Assembly: GCF_001640805.2 (NCBI RefSeq)
Contig: NC_066851.1
Coordinates: forward strand, 22,400,127 to 22,464,126
Source of the DNA: Lates calcarifer
Lineage: Eukaryota; Chordata; Actinopteri; Centropomidae
Direction: 5' to 3'
Length of the DNA: 64,000 nt
Shown piece by piece: positions 49,681 through 63,662 of this stretch (positions within the stretch are counted from its first letter, which is position 1; every line of letters begins with the position of its first letter). The notes beneath the pieces were generated by a model. That model was not told where the DNA came from. It worked only from the letters and a program-made list of their open reading frames with translations, and did no database searches. The position numbers and the translations under genes were made by a program.

Positions 49681-51913
49681 ATACATTCTTTAATGGGGAT
49701 GTCAGTTATTTGCAGGTGTTTGATCATAAAGCAAAATACTGTGTGATTCTGACCATGGATCACTGAAGTTATTTTAAGTCTTCCTGAAGCCAACGTGAAT
49801 GCATCATGTGTTCCGACTGACAACCAGAGCCACAAACATCACTAGTGTGAACAGAAATATAGAATTACGTTGTTGTTGTTGTTGTTTCCTGCACGTGGTC
49901 TGTTTCAGTGCTTTATTTTGAAAATGTTTAGCACAATAATTCTGAACACCAGAAGCTGCTTCGTCACCATCTGCAGAAATGTTCAGGTTAAGAGTGTCGG
50001 TTTAATCCTGTCTCAGGATTGACAGGGTTTTTGTTTCACCAGCGTAGCCACCAGAGGTGAACCCAAACCAATGTCCGACTCACTAAATCACTTCCCCAGC
50101 TGCTGGTGGTCCTTGTATCTGCCTCGCAGGTCAAACCGATTATAAACCATTTTATTTTAACCCCCTCAGCTCTGCAGTCATAGCAGCTTACGCTAATCGA
50201 TGCAGGCTTTTCTCACCCAGTAAAGAGGCTCGGGGAGTATTACATAACACTCCTCCTCCTCTTGTTTCTGCACCGCTGCACAGCTGACAGCGCCATGGAC
50301 CCTGCTGCATACTGCATGACATAACCCTCCACACATCCAACTACACACTGTCCACCCTCCCTTCATCCCTCTGTATGTTTTACCCCCCTGGGTGCAGCTC
50401 TCTCCCTCCCTCCATGTTCACAGTAATTCTTCTCTGTGCCTATTTTTATATGGAAAAAGCAGACATAACACTTGATGTTTATTAATAGGAGTTTAGTATT
50501 CATCCTCAGGCTCTGCACCACCTTCTGGACGTCTTGCACTCCTCAGAGTGTCATGCTTCTTGTGAATCATCCTTTTCTTGGGTCTTATTCCCCTCTGGAT
50601 GTTGTGTTCCTCGTGACATAACCCTCACCACACAGAAAACACTCTGCCCTCCCTTCATCTCTCCATGTTTATCCCTGTATTTCCTTCTCATGATAATCTC
50701 TAGCCCTAGCACTCTGACACTCACTCAGGTCAAAAAACATGTTGTGATAAGTCGACATATAACAGCTGGAAACAGCCAGAATGTAAATAAAGGCTTTTAG
50801 TGTTTGATTCTGATCTTAGGACTGATGTTGTTGTTTGGTTTATTTTTTCTCCAACACACCAAGTACTGTAGAGGCATTTATCTGGAACAGACTTTGAGTC
50901 CTTAAGGCTAACAAAAATGCTAACATGGCCAACTAAAGCTAGTTATTTGTGTTCGTCCATTTCTGTTATTTCTTGTGTGTGACCTGTGATAAACTGCATT
51001 TCCCATGTGCACCTGCAAGCCACAGCACAGGTGTTCTCTATTAGATCTCATTGCAAAAGGTTGGATCTTCATGGTGTCAAACATTTGTCCTGAAGAAGAT
51101 CTTAAGCCTGAAATCTCTCAATGCACAGAATTTTCTTCTCACAGTATCTTTGGGTGAAAACTTCCTGTAAGTGTGTTTCCACTAAGATTTTTTATTGGCA
51201 GTTATTAATGCAAAATAAGCCACTTCTGAAGGTTTTTACTTTGCTGACTTGAAGAGGTTATAATCGATCAGCTTGTTTCCACTGCTCACAAATGCCTTAA
51301 AGATAATGTTTAAATTCTAACGCATCAAACACAAACTGACTCTTTGAATTAATTTCTAAACTTTAAAGGCATCTCTATGGGCCCACACCACTGTGTAGTT
51401 TTAGTTTTGAACCTTTAACACTACAGTGGAGTAGCTGGCTCTTTGTGCAGTTGAAATGTAACTGGCTCCAACCAGTCTTAGAGTTTCTAGTGTAGTCTTA
51501 AAGATGAACTCACTTGCAGTTGTATTTGTTGATTATACAGGAGCTATATACAGTCAACACAGAGTGATGTTTGTGTCTTTTCTCATTAGCACCAGATATT
51601 TGAGTCTCCTCATTTCACTGTGTGGTGGACCAGACTAAAACATATTTAAGACCGTTCTGCTCGGTGTTTATAGACACTGAGTCTCCATAAAAATCTCATT
51701 AAAGCTGCTGCTGCCTGTCAGCGTCGACGCTGCTGTGGTGATCCATGCCGTCGATGCAGTGTTTATCACCTCAGTGTCACAGCTTATGCAATCAACACCA
51801 CTGTCTGCTGCCACCAACACTGTATGAGTGTGACTGGAGCCTCGCCCAGAGCAGCTCTGTCCATACGCCGCCCTCCTGCTGCCTGACAGGCTGCCTGCAG
51901 AGCCGGGGATGTG

Positions 51914-51930
51914 GTGCCCTCTGGTGGCTG
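51914..51930 (-). promoter_or_regulatory. CTCF-like motif
   Basis: The minus strand reads CAGCCACCAGAGGGCAC, a close CTCF core match, at the edge of a GC-rich patch (51,720-51,940). Opposite orientation to the motif at 16,431. Motif only. Confidence 0.45.
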
Positions 51931-54111
51931 TTTGAGAAACAACAACCTCTGTAATGATAATAAAACACTGCAGGTGCTAATGAGGTTTTCTTTTCTCTAC
52001 AGAGAGTTCAGATACAGAACAACATTGTGGAGTCTGGAGGATAATACTGAGACTTTTACTTAAATGTACTATTGAGTGCAGCACTTTTACTTGTAACTGA
52101 GTATTTTTACATAATTGTATTGGTGCTTTTACTTGAGTAAAGGTATTGAGTACCTCTCTGATGCCGTTTTAAAGACACTAAAAGCTTATTTTCCAGATCT
52201 GCTTCTTGTTGTGAGCAACAAAGATTTTCTGTCAAAGTTACAACAGTTTCCCTCATTTCACATGAGAGATATCTGTGGGTTTTTTTGTTTGTTTTTTTGT
52301 GGTCTTTTTCGGCTCCTGTCACTGGTTTAAAGTGGGCGAAGCAGAACGATTATGATCGTTGGGTTGTTTGGTTGTGTTGCATTGTCATCAAACCACACCT
52401 ACACAGTCCTGATGATGGAGATTTGATGAGTCTTTGACTGTTAAACTCCACATTTTCCCTGGATTTTAATTATTTTATACCATAAAACTGACGTTGGCTC
52501 CACCATCTGATCCCCTATGCGTTTGACCTCCTAAAAGTGAGGAAAATTGGTAAAAAAATAAAGACAAATCTCAGGAAATAGGCATTGTTTTGTGTAGCTC
52601 AAGTATCTATTGACCCCTGAAATTTGTCTTGGGTCGTCTCAGAGAGTCCCGGCCCCCCAGGTTGAGAACCACTGTTCAAGAGAACAAAACAAGCTTCTTC
52701 ATTATCTCCTCAGTTGCAGCTTTGATGCAGGAAAATTACAGGTTTTCTCTCAGGAAGACACCCTGAAACACAGACAAGTAGCTCTGCCCAAAATAAATTT
52801 CAGGGAGAAATCATCTGCTGGATTGTATAGTAACAGGTTTAATGTCTTTTTATTGTGATTAATCACAATACTTCTTATGTTTTTAGAGTGTTTTTGGACA
52901 AGATTTTGCGGCAGACTGGACTCACCTGGTGACGGATACTTCGAGGGAGAAGGTCAGTCTAAGTTTCACCTGTTCTCCTGCTTAATGAACCACAACGGTA
53001 AGAAAATTTTGGACTTTATTGTTTCGTCATATCGTCCTGATACGTTGCTCTGGGGGTTCAATGACGTTATCGGATGGCTTGTCATTGGCGTGTTGGCTTG
53101 TTCCTATCAAGCCTAAGATTTACTTCTTGTTTCATGCTAATTAGCAAATGTTAGCATGGAAACACTTAACTACAGCTTCACAGAACCATTAGCATGACTG
53201 TAGACCGCTTGGCTGTGATTGAATTGTCTTGTTTTGCTTGGGAAGGTTCCTGACTGAGTGAAATGACCTGGAATTATCTCAGTGGCAGCCATGATGAGAG
53301 CTGGTTGAATCTCTAAATGCTAAGGAAAGGAGCTCCAGTGCTTCCTTTCTAATCTCCTTTAGCAGAGGAGACACTGGACCAATCCTTAAAGTGACCCAAG
53401 TCAGTTACATCCACTGTCACTTAATTACGTAACCTAGTCTTTTCCTAAGTCCTTAACAATTCTCCTTCACATCTTTCCCTGACCTCGTGACGTTTTCGAT
53501 CACGGTCAAGGGAAAATTGGTTGGATAGGACTTTTTTTTTTTTACTGTTTGACCACAACTTTAGTCTTGTATTAGTGTTTGATATTATAGCTGTGTTTTT
53601 ATAATATCAAATAAAACAGATCAATAAGTGGTACCGAACCACAATTCTCTACTTGCACTGACCGATGATTGAGCATCGTCCAGCTCCCCAAATTAACCTA
53701 ATATTTACCAATACAGCTGTGTTTTTGTCTCAGTTTGGCATCTTTATATGTGGTATTTTTGCCTTTAAGTGATATTCAAGTCTAGAAAGAGACAGGACAC
53801 AAGGAATTGAACTATGGACACTGCAATTCAGCCACTTGACACACCTTGTTATCCACCTTTTCAACTAGTTATTGTTCCTTTTAATATAAATACTGATGTA
53901 GTAATGAACAAAATCATCGGGCTCAGGTCATTTTATTGGCGTATATTGTACATATCATCTTTAAAACATCAGAAAAAGGAAAACTGAATATGAAGGATTA
54001 AAAAATTATTATTGCAGAGCATCCTGTGTTTACATTTTTGGAGGTTTTACAAGTCTATTCATTAGTTTCAGTGATGTAAGCCTGTCTTTAAGAATTATTA
54101 GGCAGATTAAA

Positions 54112-54182
54112 CCCACTTACTATGTACCCCTCCAGCAAGTAGTCTGGCACTGCATCAGAGACAAAGGAATCTGGCATCTGGC
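54112..54182 (-). other. Exon-like segment, unknown
   Basis: On the minus strand a pyrimidine tract ending CTCTTTGTAG precedes 71-77 nt that end at a perfect GTAAGT donor. One frame reads SFCQMPDSFVSDAVPDYLLE then GYI, which looks protein-like, but all frames are open at this length. No neighbouring exon was found within several kb, so it may be chance or repeat-derived. Confidence 0.2.
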
Positions 54183-55224
54183 AGAAACTCTCTACAAAGA
54201 GACAAATTGGCAGTTGAGGAATTCGTTCTGCCTTTTCTGTTTCACTGATTCTCAGTCAGTGTGAATGAAGAACAACAGCTAAATCCACAAAATGTAAATG
54301 CGGCTGACCTGCGGATAACTCACTGCTCAGTGTGTTTAAGCGGCGGACGATGGAACGCGGACGTGAGCTGCAGCTGAGAGTGACTCAGTGTTGGTCGGTC
54401 GCAGTGTGAAAGGTCGCCTGATCCCACACATGGAGAGTCCTGTTTGTGGAGGCCCTGGTGGTCAGAGACTGGAAAACGTGACCGTGGTCTCGTCCCGGTT
54501 CCAGTTTTCTCCCTGGTGTTATCATCACTGGGAAAACCCCACAAACCCCTGAGCTGAGCACCATCATCAGCTGGGAGTACTGAGAAAGCTGGAGGGAGTA
54601 TCTAGAAATGTCTGACCATTGTTGACCTTTAGTGAGATGGAGGAATTGCAAAAATAGTCAAACTTTAACCTCACTCCTGGGCCTTCTGGTTGGAGGTTTT
54701 TGATTCCTCCAGAGGAAGGATTTTTCTCTTAAGCTTCAGTCACAATGCTTTGAGGAGATCTACTGTACAATAGTAGGAATGAAACTGTCTTTCAGTCCTG
54801 TGATGTTACTAATTCTCAGTCCCATTCCTTGCAGTACGGCGTTATTTCTCTTGATTATTACAGCGTCTCTTCTGAATTAATTAGGCAGCTCTAAAGGTAG
54901 ATCAGTGTTTTTGAATGTTATTGAGGCATTTTTCATCTGAGCTTCTTTGAAGCAGCTATAATTGACATTTTTCATGCTCGTAGTGATGAATCTACTGCAC
55001 TTGAATTGACCTATATTTATGTTTGTCTTAAAATGTGATCTGTTTTAACTAGTAACACACAAATCATTGTGTTGTTCTCGTCCATATTGTATATTGTATA
55101 ACAATGTATAAGGGCCACAGTAGGTAAAAAAAATAAAAAAAATTAAACTGATGTAAAAACACAGAATTTCTGAGATTAAAATAGAAAAAAACTCTCAAAC
55201 CTACGAGGAAAAAAACTTGCTTGC

Positions 55225-55455
55225 TCTCTCCAGATACTCTCGCTTCCTCCCACAGTCTAAAGACAAGTTAGGTTAACTGGTGACTCTAAATTACCTGTGA
55301 ATGTGAGTGTGACTGATTGTTTGTCTCTGTGTTGGCCGTGTGATGGACTGGTGATCTGTCCAGGGTGTACCCTGCCTCTCACCTAATGGCGGCTGGGATT
55401 GGCTCCAATCCACAACCTTTGAAGGATAAACAGTATAGTTGATGGATGGATGAAG
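55225..55455 (+). mobile_element. Non-LTR retrotransposon 3' tail
   Basis: CTTCCTCCCACAGTCTAAAGACA, GGTGACTCTAAATTACC, GTGATGGACTGGTGATCTGT, CCAGGGTGTACCCTGCCTCTC and the terminal GATGGATGGATGAA. This is the classic fish LINE 3' end with a short tandem tail, so the insertion reads on the plus strand. Confidence 0.85.
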
Positions 55456-55889
55456 CAACTTAAACATTTTTGCTTACACAGAAGTATGTGAACTCCTCAG
55501 ATAATGACGTCAACAAAAGTTCATTTGAGTCAGGAGTCAGAAAACCTTAAGTCCACTCAGTTAAACCAGACTGGAGGTGTGGGTTAGAGCTACTTGTACT
55601 TATATTTACAAGAAGCATCTGCCCTGTAAAAAGGAGATTTGCATGAAGCTGGAGAAGGTTACAGAGTCATGTCTGAGGGTTTAGATGTACATCAGTCCAC
55701 AGTCACACAAATAAAGTGTCTATAAATGGAGAGGATTCAGTGCTGTGACTTCTCTCCCTGGATGTGGGCGTCCAGCGAGGACGACTCAAAAGACACTAAA
55801 CAGATGCTCAGTGGTATAAAAAAACAAGCTCAGAGTAACAGCTAAAGGCTTAAAGGAATCATTGGTGGTTAACATCTCTGTGCATGACT

Positions 55890-56030
55890 CAAAGAACTGT
55901 CTTGTAACTAAAATCACGGGTTTGATTCCTGCAGCAGCCGTACGTCCTGTCAAAGTGCCTTTGAGTGAAAGACACTAAACCCTGTACCCTCTTCTGGATG
56001 CGAGTATCAGCTAAAATTTTAATGCACATC
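55890..56030 (+). repeat. tRNA-derived SINE fragment
   Basis: CACGGGTTTGATTCCTGCAG (B-box-like) followed by GTCAAAGTGCCTTTGAGTGA and AGACACTAAACCCTG, the usual fish SINE order. A shorter relative (AAAGTGCCTTTGAGCAAGGT) is at 37,830-37,850. Confidence 0.6.
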
Positions 56031-56779
56031 TACAGCGCGGAGCGAGTTCGTGGTGCATGAAATGTCTTTTCATGCATCACTCCCAAGGCGATACTGTATG
56101 TTTTCTTAAAATAACCCTGAGTAGGCATTTTAAAAGTTTGTAGAGCTTGTGATCGCCTTTAAAGAAACTTGTCAGGTCCTCGAGTTTCCTCTGGAGAGCT
56201 GCCAGACTCAGGAATAAAAAAAGAAGAAAAAAAATAGCATTAACATAACACTGATCAAGAGACGCTGTCTTTATTTTGCAGTGGGAATACAAATTCAAAT
56301 CACAACCATCCATAGAGCATTCACACAACTTGTTGTTTTGTTTTTTTTCCAGTCTCAGTGTGCTTTTTGTACAAGCGCGTCTTGGAGGAGAAACAGCAAA
56401 AGCCTGTCACAATCAATGCAATTAAAGGCGACTTAAGAAAATGTATATTTGGAGAGGAAAAAAAAAAAGAAAAAGAAATGCAATACCTTTTCTGTCACAG
56501 AGCAAAGTCCTGTCACTTGCAGAAAGAAAGGCAGAGCAGTAACAACCAACAGTGACTAATGAACATAAAAAAGTGTGATTAAATAAAAGAACTTTTTGCA
56601 AAAGCTCAATAAGGAAGATCTTTTCTCTTTTGGTCAGTTTCTGCTATTGTAAGTTTTCAATTTCTTTATCGTGTCATATATAAACGTAGCTTAGTTTTTT
56701 AACATTGTGGAAAAGTTGCTGTAACTTGGGTTGCACCATACGAGTCAGTTAGAACGTATAATTAAACTAAAACTTAAAG

Positions 56780-57010
56780 GAGTAGTTTGACATTTTGAGA
56801 AATACACTTGTTAGCATGCTTGCTAAGAATTAGAAGACTGATACCACCTTCGTTACACCTCTTAATGTGGTTGGCATTATTTAACATGTCATGTCTTAGT
56901 GAGCTTTAGAGGAGCCGGTTGGTGGATTTTGTTACCTTTGGACAGAGCTAGTGTTCTGGTTCTAGTCTTTATGCTAAGCTAAGCTAACCACACCACACCC
57001 AGCATCACTG
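56780..57010 (+). repeat. Dispersed repeat, same family as 5.7-6.5 kb
   Basis: Contains GGTGGATTTTGTTA and AGTCTTTATGCTAAGCTAAG in the same order as the right arm at 6,295-6,372, preceded by an AGTTTGACATTTTGAGAAAT leader. Non-coding. Confidence 0.7.
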
Positions 57011-58464
57011 CCAGGTGTGGTCAGATGGGTGCTGTAAACAAAAATAAAGTTTTTTAGCTGTTTTTTTACTGTAAATACTGATTCTGTCGACCAGTTTTTG
57101 AGATTTGACCTCTGACCTCTGCTGCCGTCTCAGTTCTTGATAAATATTACTGATTTCCAACTGATCTCACCTTATTGAAATAAACTTTGGTTCAATGAAA
57201 TACAAAGACAAAGACATTCCTCAATGACTACATTCAACCTAGGGCAGGAAAATCTAATCTTTAAACCTCTGAATCTGCAAGTTACTCAACCCCATTAGTA
57301 ATTCACTATAGATGCACCCTCCTGTAAAGGGCTGATAGAAGTCAAGACAGTCGACTGTAAATACCCACTGGATCTGAATCTTTTAAACTCCTGACTAATG
57401 GACTCCAGTGCCACCAAGTTCAGAAACTGCAGTCGACCCTGAGCTGCTTTTAGCGCGGCTTCATGTTGGGGGAATACAGAGCGTCTGTGGAGAGGACTGT
57501 GAATGCAGGAGCAAGAATACTAAAATATATATTAATGTATTTTCTGATCATTTTTTGGTCCCTAATCATAGAAAACGCCCATTTCTACATCCTATAACAA
57601 CTGAATATAAACTTTTTCAGTTCTTAAAATATTGCTCTGTGACTTTATAGGCCTTTTATTGCAAGTTTTCAATTCCAATCCTCATTCATTCAGTGAAACT
57701 GTGTTGTAAGAAGACTTTACATATCTAAATTATTTATCAATTTAATTACTTATTGATCTAGTAACTTTGTTCTCAGAAAACATAGCAACATCTTTGTCCT
57801 TTTAAAAACTGGTAAAAGTGGACTTGGAGTTTTCTACTGATACTAGCTGGGTTAAACTGTTTTAAATTATCTCAGTTTTTAAAGCAAAAGTCTGGTGATC
57901 TTCTATATTTATCTCATTGTCAGAATATCCCACAAAAAACAAAAGGAACCCAACAATGAATGCATCCTACTAATGAGCCTGATATATCTTATTCCTTTGT
58001 GCCATAAAGCTCCATTGTTGTCTAAAAACACATCAATGAGCCACACTGTTGCACGGTGTAGTTTTATTTTGACTCAATCCCACGTACACCGTCCTGCTGC
58101 CAGAAATACTCACTAAAGCAGCAAATGTGATTTAATCCGCCGCAGGAAATAGTCCCTGACAACTGAGCTGTTTCCTCCTGTTTGATTAAGAAGTGTTCAG
58201 CTGTTTTGTTTTTAGTGTTATGTCTAAATTAAATATGTTCAGGTGGGAGGTCAGAAAGTCTTGGAAGACGGACTTAGACATTGTTGGTTTTGGTCTTTTC
58301 ACGGGATTTGTTGACAATAACAAACAGAATATCTAGAACCAGACGCACTGAACTTTTCTTACACCTGGCCTACGTACATTCACACTCATGCATGGTCAAC
58401 ACATAAAAATATCAGGGCATATTGCATCGCTACAAAAATGGACAAATGCAGCAAAATTTATTTT

Positions 58465-58690
58465 ACTAGAGCTAGTTAATCGACAAAAGAATAATCAGGA
58501 ACTTTTTTCATAAACGATTCATTGTTCTGAGAGCTAAAAAAAAAAAAGAAAATATGACAAAATTTCCAATTTTTAGCTTCTCAGATGTGAATATTTTGTG
58601 GTTTCCTTAGTCTTCTATGATAGTCAGATATGTCAAGACATCATCTTGGTCTTTGGGAAACTACGACACTTTTTTCACAAACGGCAAACC
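58465..58690 (-). repeat. Dispersed teleost repeat, inverted copy
   Basis: Contains AGTTAATCGACAAAAGAATAATC and TTAGCTTCTCAGATGTGAAT then TGTGGTTTCCTTAGTCTTCT, the reverse orientation of the AATTAATGATTA-type repeat. Confidence 0.65.
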
Positions 58691-58994
58691 GCTTACAATT
58701 CAGAAGTAAAATTGTTTTGTGTAGCCTAAATCTAACAGGACCAGAGCCCAAAGACAAACAGCGCAGTTTTAGAGGAGCAGCCATGATGTTTGGGAACAGA
58801 ACACCAGAACAGGGAACAATTTTTTAATGCGTTACATGTTCCCTCAAAAACCCAGACTTCTGCAAAATGTTGAGAAAATGGAGCTTTACCCCAGTGTCAT
58901 CCTCCCTTTTGTTGTTTGTACTTATGAACCACAGAGTATAAATTTGTATGGTTGCCAGAACGCCCACTCATGGAGGCGCCACAAATACTGAATT

Positions 58995-59019
58995 AAAAAA
59001 AAAAAAAAAAAAAAAAAAA
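58995..59019 (+). repeat. Poly(A) run
   Basis: About 25 uninterrupted A after GGAGGCGCCACAAATACTGAATT. It may mark an old retroposon tail, but no source sequence is recognisable upstream. Confidence 0.6.
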
Positions 59020-60579
59020 CAACACAGAGGCTTTGAGCTGATGAGACAGAAAAAGATCTAAGTAACATTTCTTAACAGTGTAAAACTTTTGATAAATTAT
59101 TCAAACCGAATGTTTAAAAAAGAAGCAATGCTCAGAAATATAGCGAACTGCGAGGACTAAATGTACATTTTTAGAAATTTAGATATGTTTATTACTGCAT
59201 ACAAAAAGGAACATGTGATCTTAAGGTGTGTCCGGGTTGGTTTGGTCTAAGAGAGCATAAGGTTCGCTGTGAGAAAGCATCTGTTGCAGTAACAGCCAGG
59301 CAGGCTGGCTGACGATGTTTGATGAACACTGTTTAATCTAATTTTCTCCCGTATGAGTCAGCTCTGTACCCAGGAGGCCGAGCTGCAGGCTTTGTGCCAA
59401 AAAATGCCTCAGTAGCAGCTTTATGTGGATAAAAAGGGTCTGTGGGAGTTCACCGAACATGTTGTTGTGTTTTCAAAAAGCTGTGAAACGCAGGGCAACT
59501 TTTTTTTATTATTCTTTTTTTTTTTTAGGCAGCTGGGAAGAGCAACAAAAGACCCTGACGATTTGCTTCAGCTTTGTTGCTTTAATCACAATCTGAGTAA
59601 CTTGTTGCCCAGAAACTCAAATCCGTCATTGGACCCTTTCGGTGTGCATTCACACTGCGAGCAACCAGAGCAAACTCTGCTGCAGAACAACATCTCATCA
59701 GCCAGGAAACATTAGAAACTCAGCTTTTACTTTTTGTGATCGTTAGATGTCAAACCACGGATCAGATGAGATCCATAGGTTTCCATAGGAATCCCCGCTG
59801 ACTCATGAGAAACCAACTGGAGCCAAACAGATCTTTAACTTGTTGGCAGGACAGTCTCACCTCAGTCCATTAAGTAGCTTCTCTGGACATTTCTATCATA
59901 TCACATGATCCTCATCAGTAGGTTGCAAATGTTCCATTTTTCAGAGCACTTTGAGAACTTCCTGTTCATGATGGTTTCAAATAGAAAATGAAAATTCATT
60001 CTTGAAAAATTCAGCTCCCAATTGGAAAAACTTTCATTCTCAGTTGAATTGGTATTCATCATGAAGGTTTCTACAGGGTTTACTAAATCCAATTTATGAC
60101 TTTTAAATACCATTTACAATGCAATTTAATACATTTTTAAACAGCCAAAGCATTAAATTATAATGAAAAAGAGCTTAGAAAATATAGCCTTGGAGTTATT
60201 TATTATTATATAACTTTTTCTTCAGTACTTCCAAGCAGGACATAATATAACAATTGCTCCATTTGATTATTCAAATTGCAGGTACTGAATAATAAAACTG
60301 ATGGATTGACTAGTTATAAATGATTAAATAGGGGCGCAGTAGTTCTTTTAAACAGATGCAATCAGGTACAAAAACATTTCTAGGCAAAGATTCCTGCCTA
60401 CAACAGGGAGGAGTAAATATTTAAGACTTTTGTATATGGAATTTAAGACTTTTTAATATTTTCTCATTAAGTGCTTCTTAAGACTTTTTAACACCCTCAG
60501 AATAAGATGAATCCACACTTTTCCCACCTTTAACTGAAATGTTGAGAACTTCAGATTACATGATGAATAGACATCCAAT

Positions 60580-60800
60580 ATTCCCTCTCTTTTAGCTCCG
60601 TTTTTGGTCTCCACCAACTCCTTTTAGCTGCTAAAAACTGCACTATATTCACCAGCTGGTCTGTAACTGTGTGTGTCTGGTGCTGGGCAGGTTGTGTACT
60701 GTTGGTTTATGGCTGAAAACAGCTGCCTGCTGGTGGTTAGAGGAAATAATTCTGGTTAGCTGTCACCAGGAAACCAAAACCGTGAGCTGAAAGATGCTAA
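60580..60800 (-). repeat. Dispersed repeat (inverted partner at 39.1 kb)
   Basis: The minus strand carries AGCATCTTTCAGCTCACGG, CACAGTTACAGACCAGCTGG and TTGGTGGAGACCAAAAACGG, matching the 39.1-kb copy. Confidence 0.7.
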
Positions 60801-61320
60801 AAACCTCTGTTAGAGTCAGGTGATAACTCTGAGTACACGTTATTGAATCCATTGTTAAGATAAAAATACTGATTTAAAGTGTTCAGAAACTTTGGTTTGA
60901 ACGCCTACATTTCCACGACAAAAACTAAAGACCATGACATGACTGAAAGCTCCAGAACAGCTACTAAAGGCGACTGCTTTGTCAACTGGCTCAAGAATGA
61001 GCTCTGAAATCCAAAATAATATTCGGACCATAAAGACTGAAAAACTGTCTCCTCAGGAAGTTGCTTTTGGGGGGTCGGTGGGAAGCTGTGAAGTAATTCA
61101 ATCAGTTAATTCTTCTGTTTTGTGAGCTGATTTTCCGTTACTGTTGCCTAATTGCTTTCAAAGGAGAAAGAGCAGCTCCATCAGCGAGGGCTGTTTGCAG
61201 CGTGAAAGCAACACTGTGACTCATTTTATTGCCTGCTGCAAGAAGCCATGTCAGCCTGTGTTACCACAAATCATTGACCATAACACCGCCACCTTTTATC
61301 AGGGAATAAATACTGATTTG

Positions 61321-61345
61321 ACAAAAAAAAAAAAAAAAAAAAAAA
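61321..61345 (+). repeat. Poly(A) run
   Basis: About 23 A following AATACTGATTTGAC. Possible retroposon tail, or internal to a minus-strand 3' UTR. Confidence 0.5.
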
Positions 61346-63625
61346 CAAAACACAAAAGAAAAAGCCTCAATTTCTAACAAGTAGTGCAAATTTCTTGTGG
61401 CGATAATGGCCAAGGTGCTCTCCATAAACACATTCAGTGCTTTTAGTTTCCTCATTCTTGTGCAGTGATAAAAAAACACAAGCAGCTGCTTTCTTTTTGC
61501 TGCCTGCTTTTACACAAACTGGCTCAAAGGGAAAGGTGAAAATAAAGGCACAGAGATTAGGACTTCTCTTCTAGTCCTTTCCTCCCTCCCTCACCGTCTC
61601 CAGCAGCAGCAGCTTGGAGAAGTTTCTAGAAGGCTCTGTCGACTGCGATCACCGTCAATACTCTCTACCACACAGGACCCGACTGTCGGGCCTGTGAGCT
61701 TCAGCCTTGATGTGTCAGTCCAGTGGATATTGCCGCCTCAAACTCCTGCTTTCCTCTTCCTCTTCCTCTCCCACCCCAGGGACCTCTCACAGTCCTCCGT
61801 CAGTAGAAAGCAGTGGGTAGAAACAAACAAACAAAAAAAAAAAACACAAAACAAAAAACCTAAAGCAGAAGCAGCAGCTAAAAAAAGTTCGCCTCCTCTC
61901 CTCCTTCTCTGAATTCAAACCTGATCCATTTATAGACTAGCGATCATACAAAGTCACAACAAACATTTGAAACGCATTACAGACTAACGGCTACACAAGC
62001 AGCGAGTGGAGAAAGGTACTTTTATCTTTTCAAACATCCTGCTCACAGCTGGCAGGCTGCCTCGCAAGATAACGTCTCGACACAGATTTTTAGCTTCCTC
62101 CTGACATTTTATCGATGCTCGACTTTATTTATTTGTCGCTTTGACCGTTTGCCTGTGACAGCTGTGGTGGTTTTGGGCAGGGAAGTTTGCCACAGTCCCG
62201 GGGATTGGAGCGCTACCAGAGACACGGACCAAATGCTGAGGGGATAAACAGGGTCACGCAGGAGTGGAGAGTGACCTTACGTTACCAATGCAAACTCCCA
62301 CTGTTCCCTCTCCCTAATTACATCTCTGTTTAAACACAGATTGCCTGGCTTCGGTACCAGCTGATGTTCAGCTCTGCTTCTAATGCCCCCCCCCCAAAAA
62401 AAAATCTTTCTCAATTGTATTTAAAAAAAACCCACGTTTCATTGCAGATTCAATTAATTTTCCATTTAACATTTGTTCACACCATCTGCTTTGCCAAACA
62501 GAATCAGACCAAATTTGATTTCAGCACAAACTGCAGCAGAATAACAAGAAAAATGCTCCAGGAATTTGACTTTTTAAACACTTTTGTGACCAAAAATCGA
62601 CTTGGCACCAACAATCTGAGCTACAGAGGCCTGTAATACGAAGCCAGGATATCTTTTCATTATCTGAATTCACAAAACGGTGGTTATCAGCTCGTTAGGT
62701 CGAACTCAGGATTTCCCGAGCGTACCTAATATGATATGAGTAGAAACGCTGATACCTGCAGGTTAATTTGGTTCTAGCGATGTTCAAAAATAATATTTAA
62801 CAAGGTGAAATAGAGAAAATTCAAGTCAGGCTGAGGATTTATTGTAAATAAGTGCAAAAATGATTGTTTCTTATGGAGTGAGCATTTTTGCTCTTTATTC
62901 CGAGTTATTCTGAATATGTGATGCAGATAAAAAGTTACAGTAATGTTTCAAAGCAGAGAGGAGAGAGTTAATGTATGAATGAAATGTTAATTCATTATTG
63001 TGGATAAAAGCAGCTTTGTTTGATCAAAATGAAGATATAACAGTAAGTATATGTTTTTTTAGTTAAACTCTCTGTTTGTTAAAAGCTCTGCTGTGGACGT
63101 ATGGAAAAAACTCTTTTGTCCACATCGGGATCCTGTAGGAATGATGACGCTAGTCTTCCAGTGATCTGATTGGTCAGTAGTTGGTCTGTTGCCAGGTTTT
63201 GATTCGATCCTCTGACGTAAACCCGCCCAGGAGCAGGTTAGTCGTTCCAGTTACCATGGTGATTTACGCCGCTACGAAGTGAACCGCCGTCGTAAAGCCC
63301 AGAGTTAGACCGGACGTTACCCCTAACGCTAACCTCAAATCCTGTTTCGTAGTACAGACCTCTGCTCTCACGGCGGCAGTGGACGACTCTTCCTAATCAG
63401 GTCAGTGTATTTTAAACGTGCGTTGGCGGTCTCCATCTCAAATTAATCAGGCCAGACTTTTTTAGAAGGGGGAAGCCACTGTGAAGCAATCCGTCTCCCT
63501 CGAGTGATTTATCGATATCAAGTACAGTCTGGAGGATACGACCACTGTTAACAGGCATTATTTAGTGCTTTGGCAGCAGCAGGCTTCAACAAACACTCAC
63601 ATCGAAACACTATGACGACGATGAC

Positions 63626-63662
63626 AACTCACACACACACACACACACACACTCACACACAT
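63626..63662 (+). repeat. (AC)n microsatellite
   Basis: About 17 AC units with one interruption, near the window end. Confidence 0.95.

Noticed and set aside
54320..54651. Overlapping minus-strand frames of 74 and 88 codons
   Set aside because: Locally GC-richer, but no recognisable motif and the two frames compete. Probably repeat-derived.
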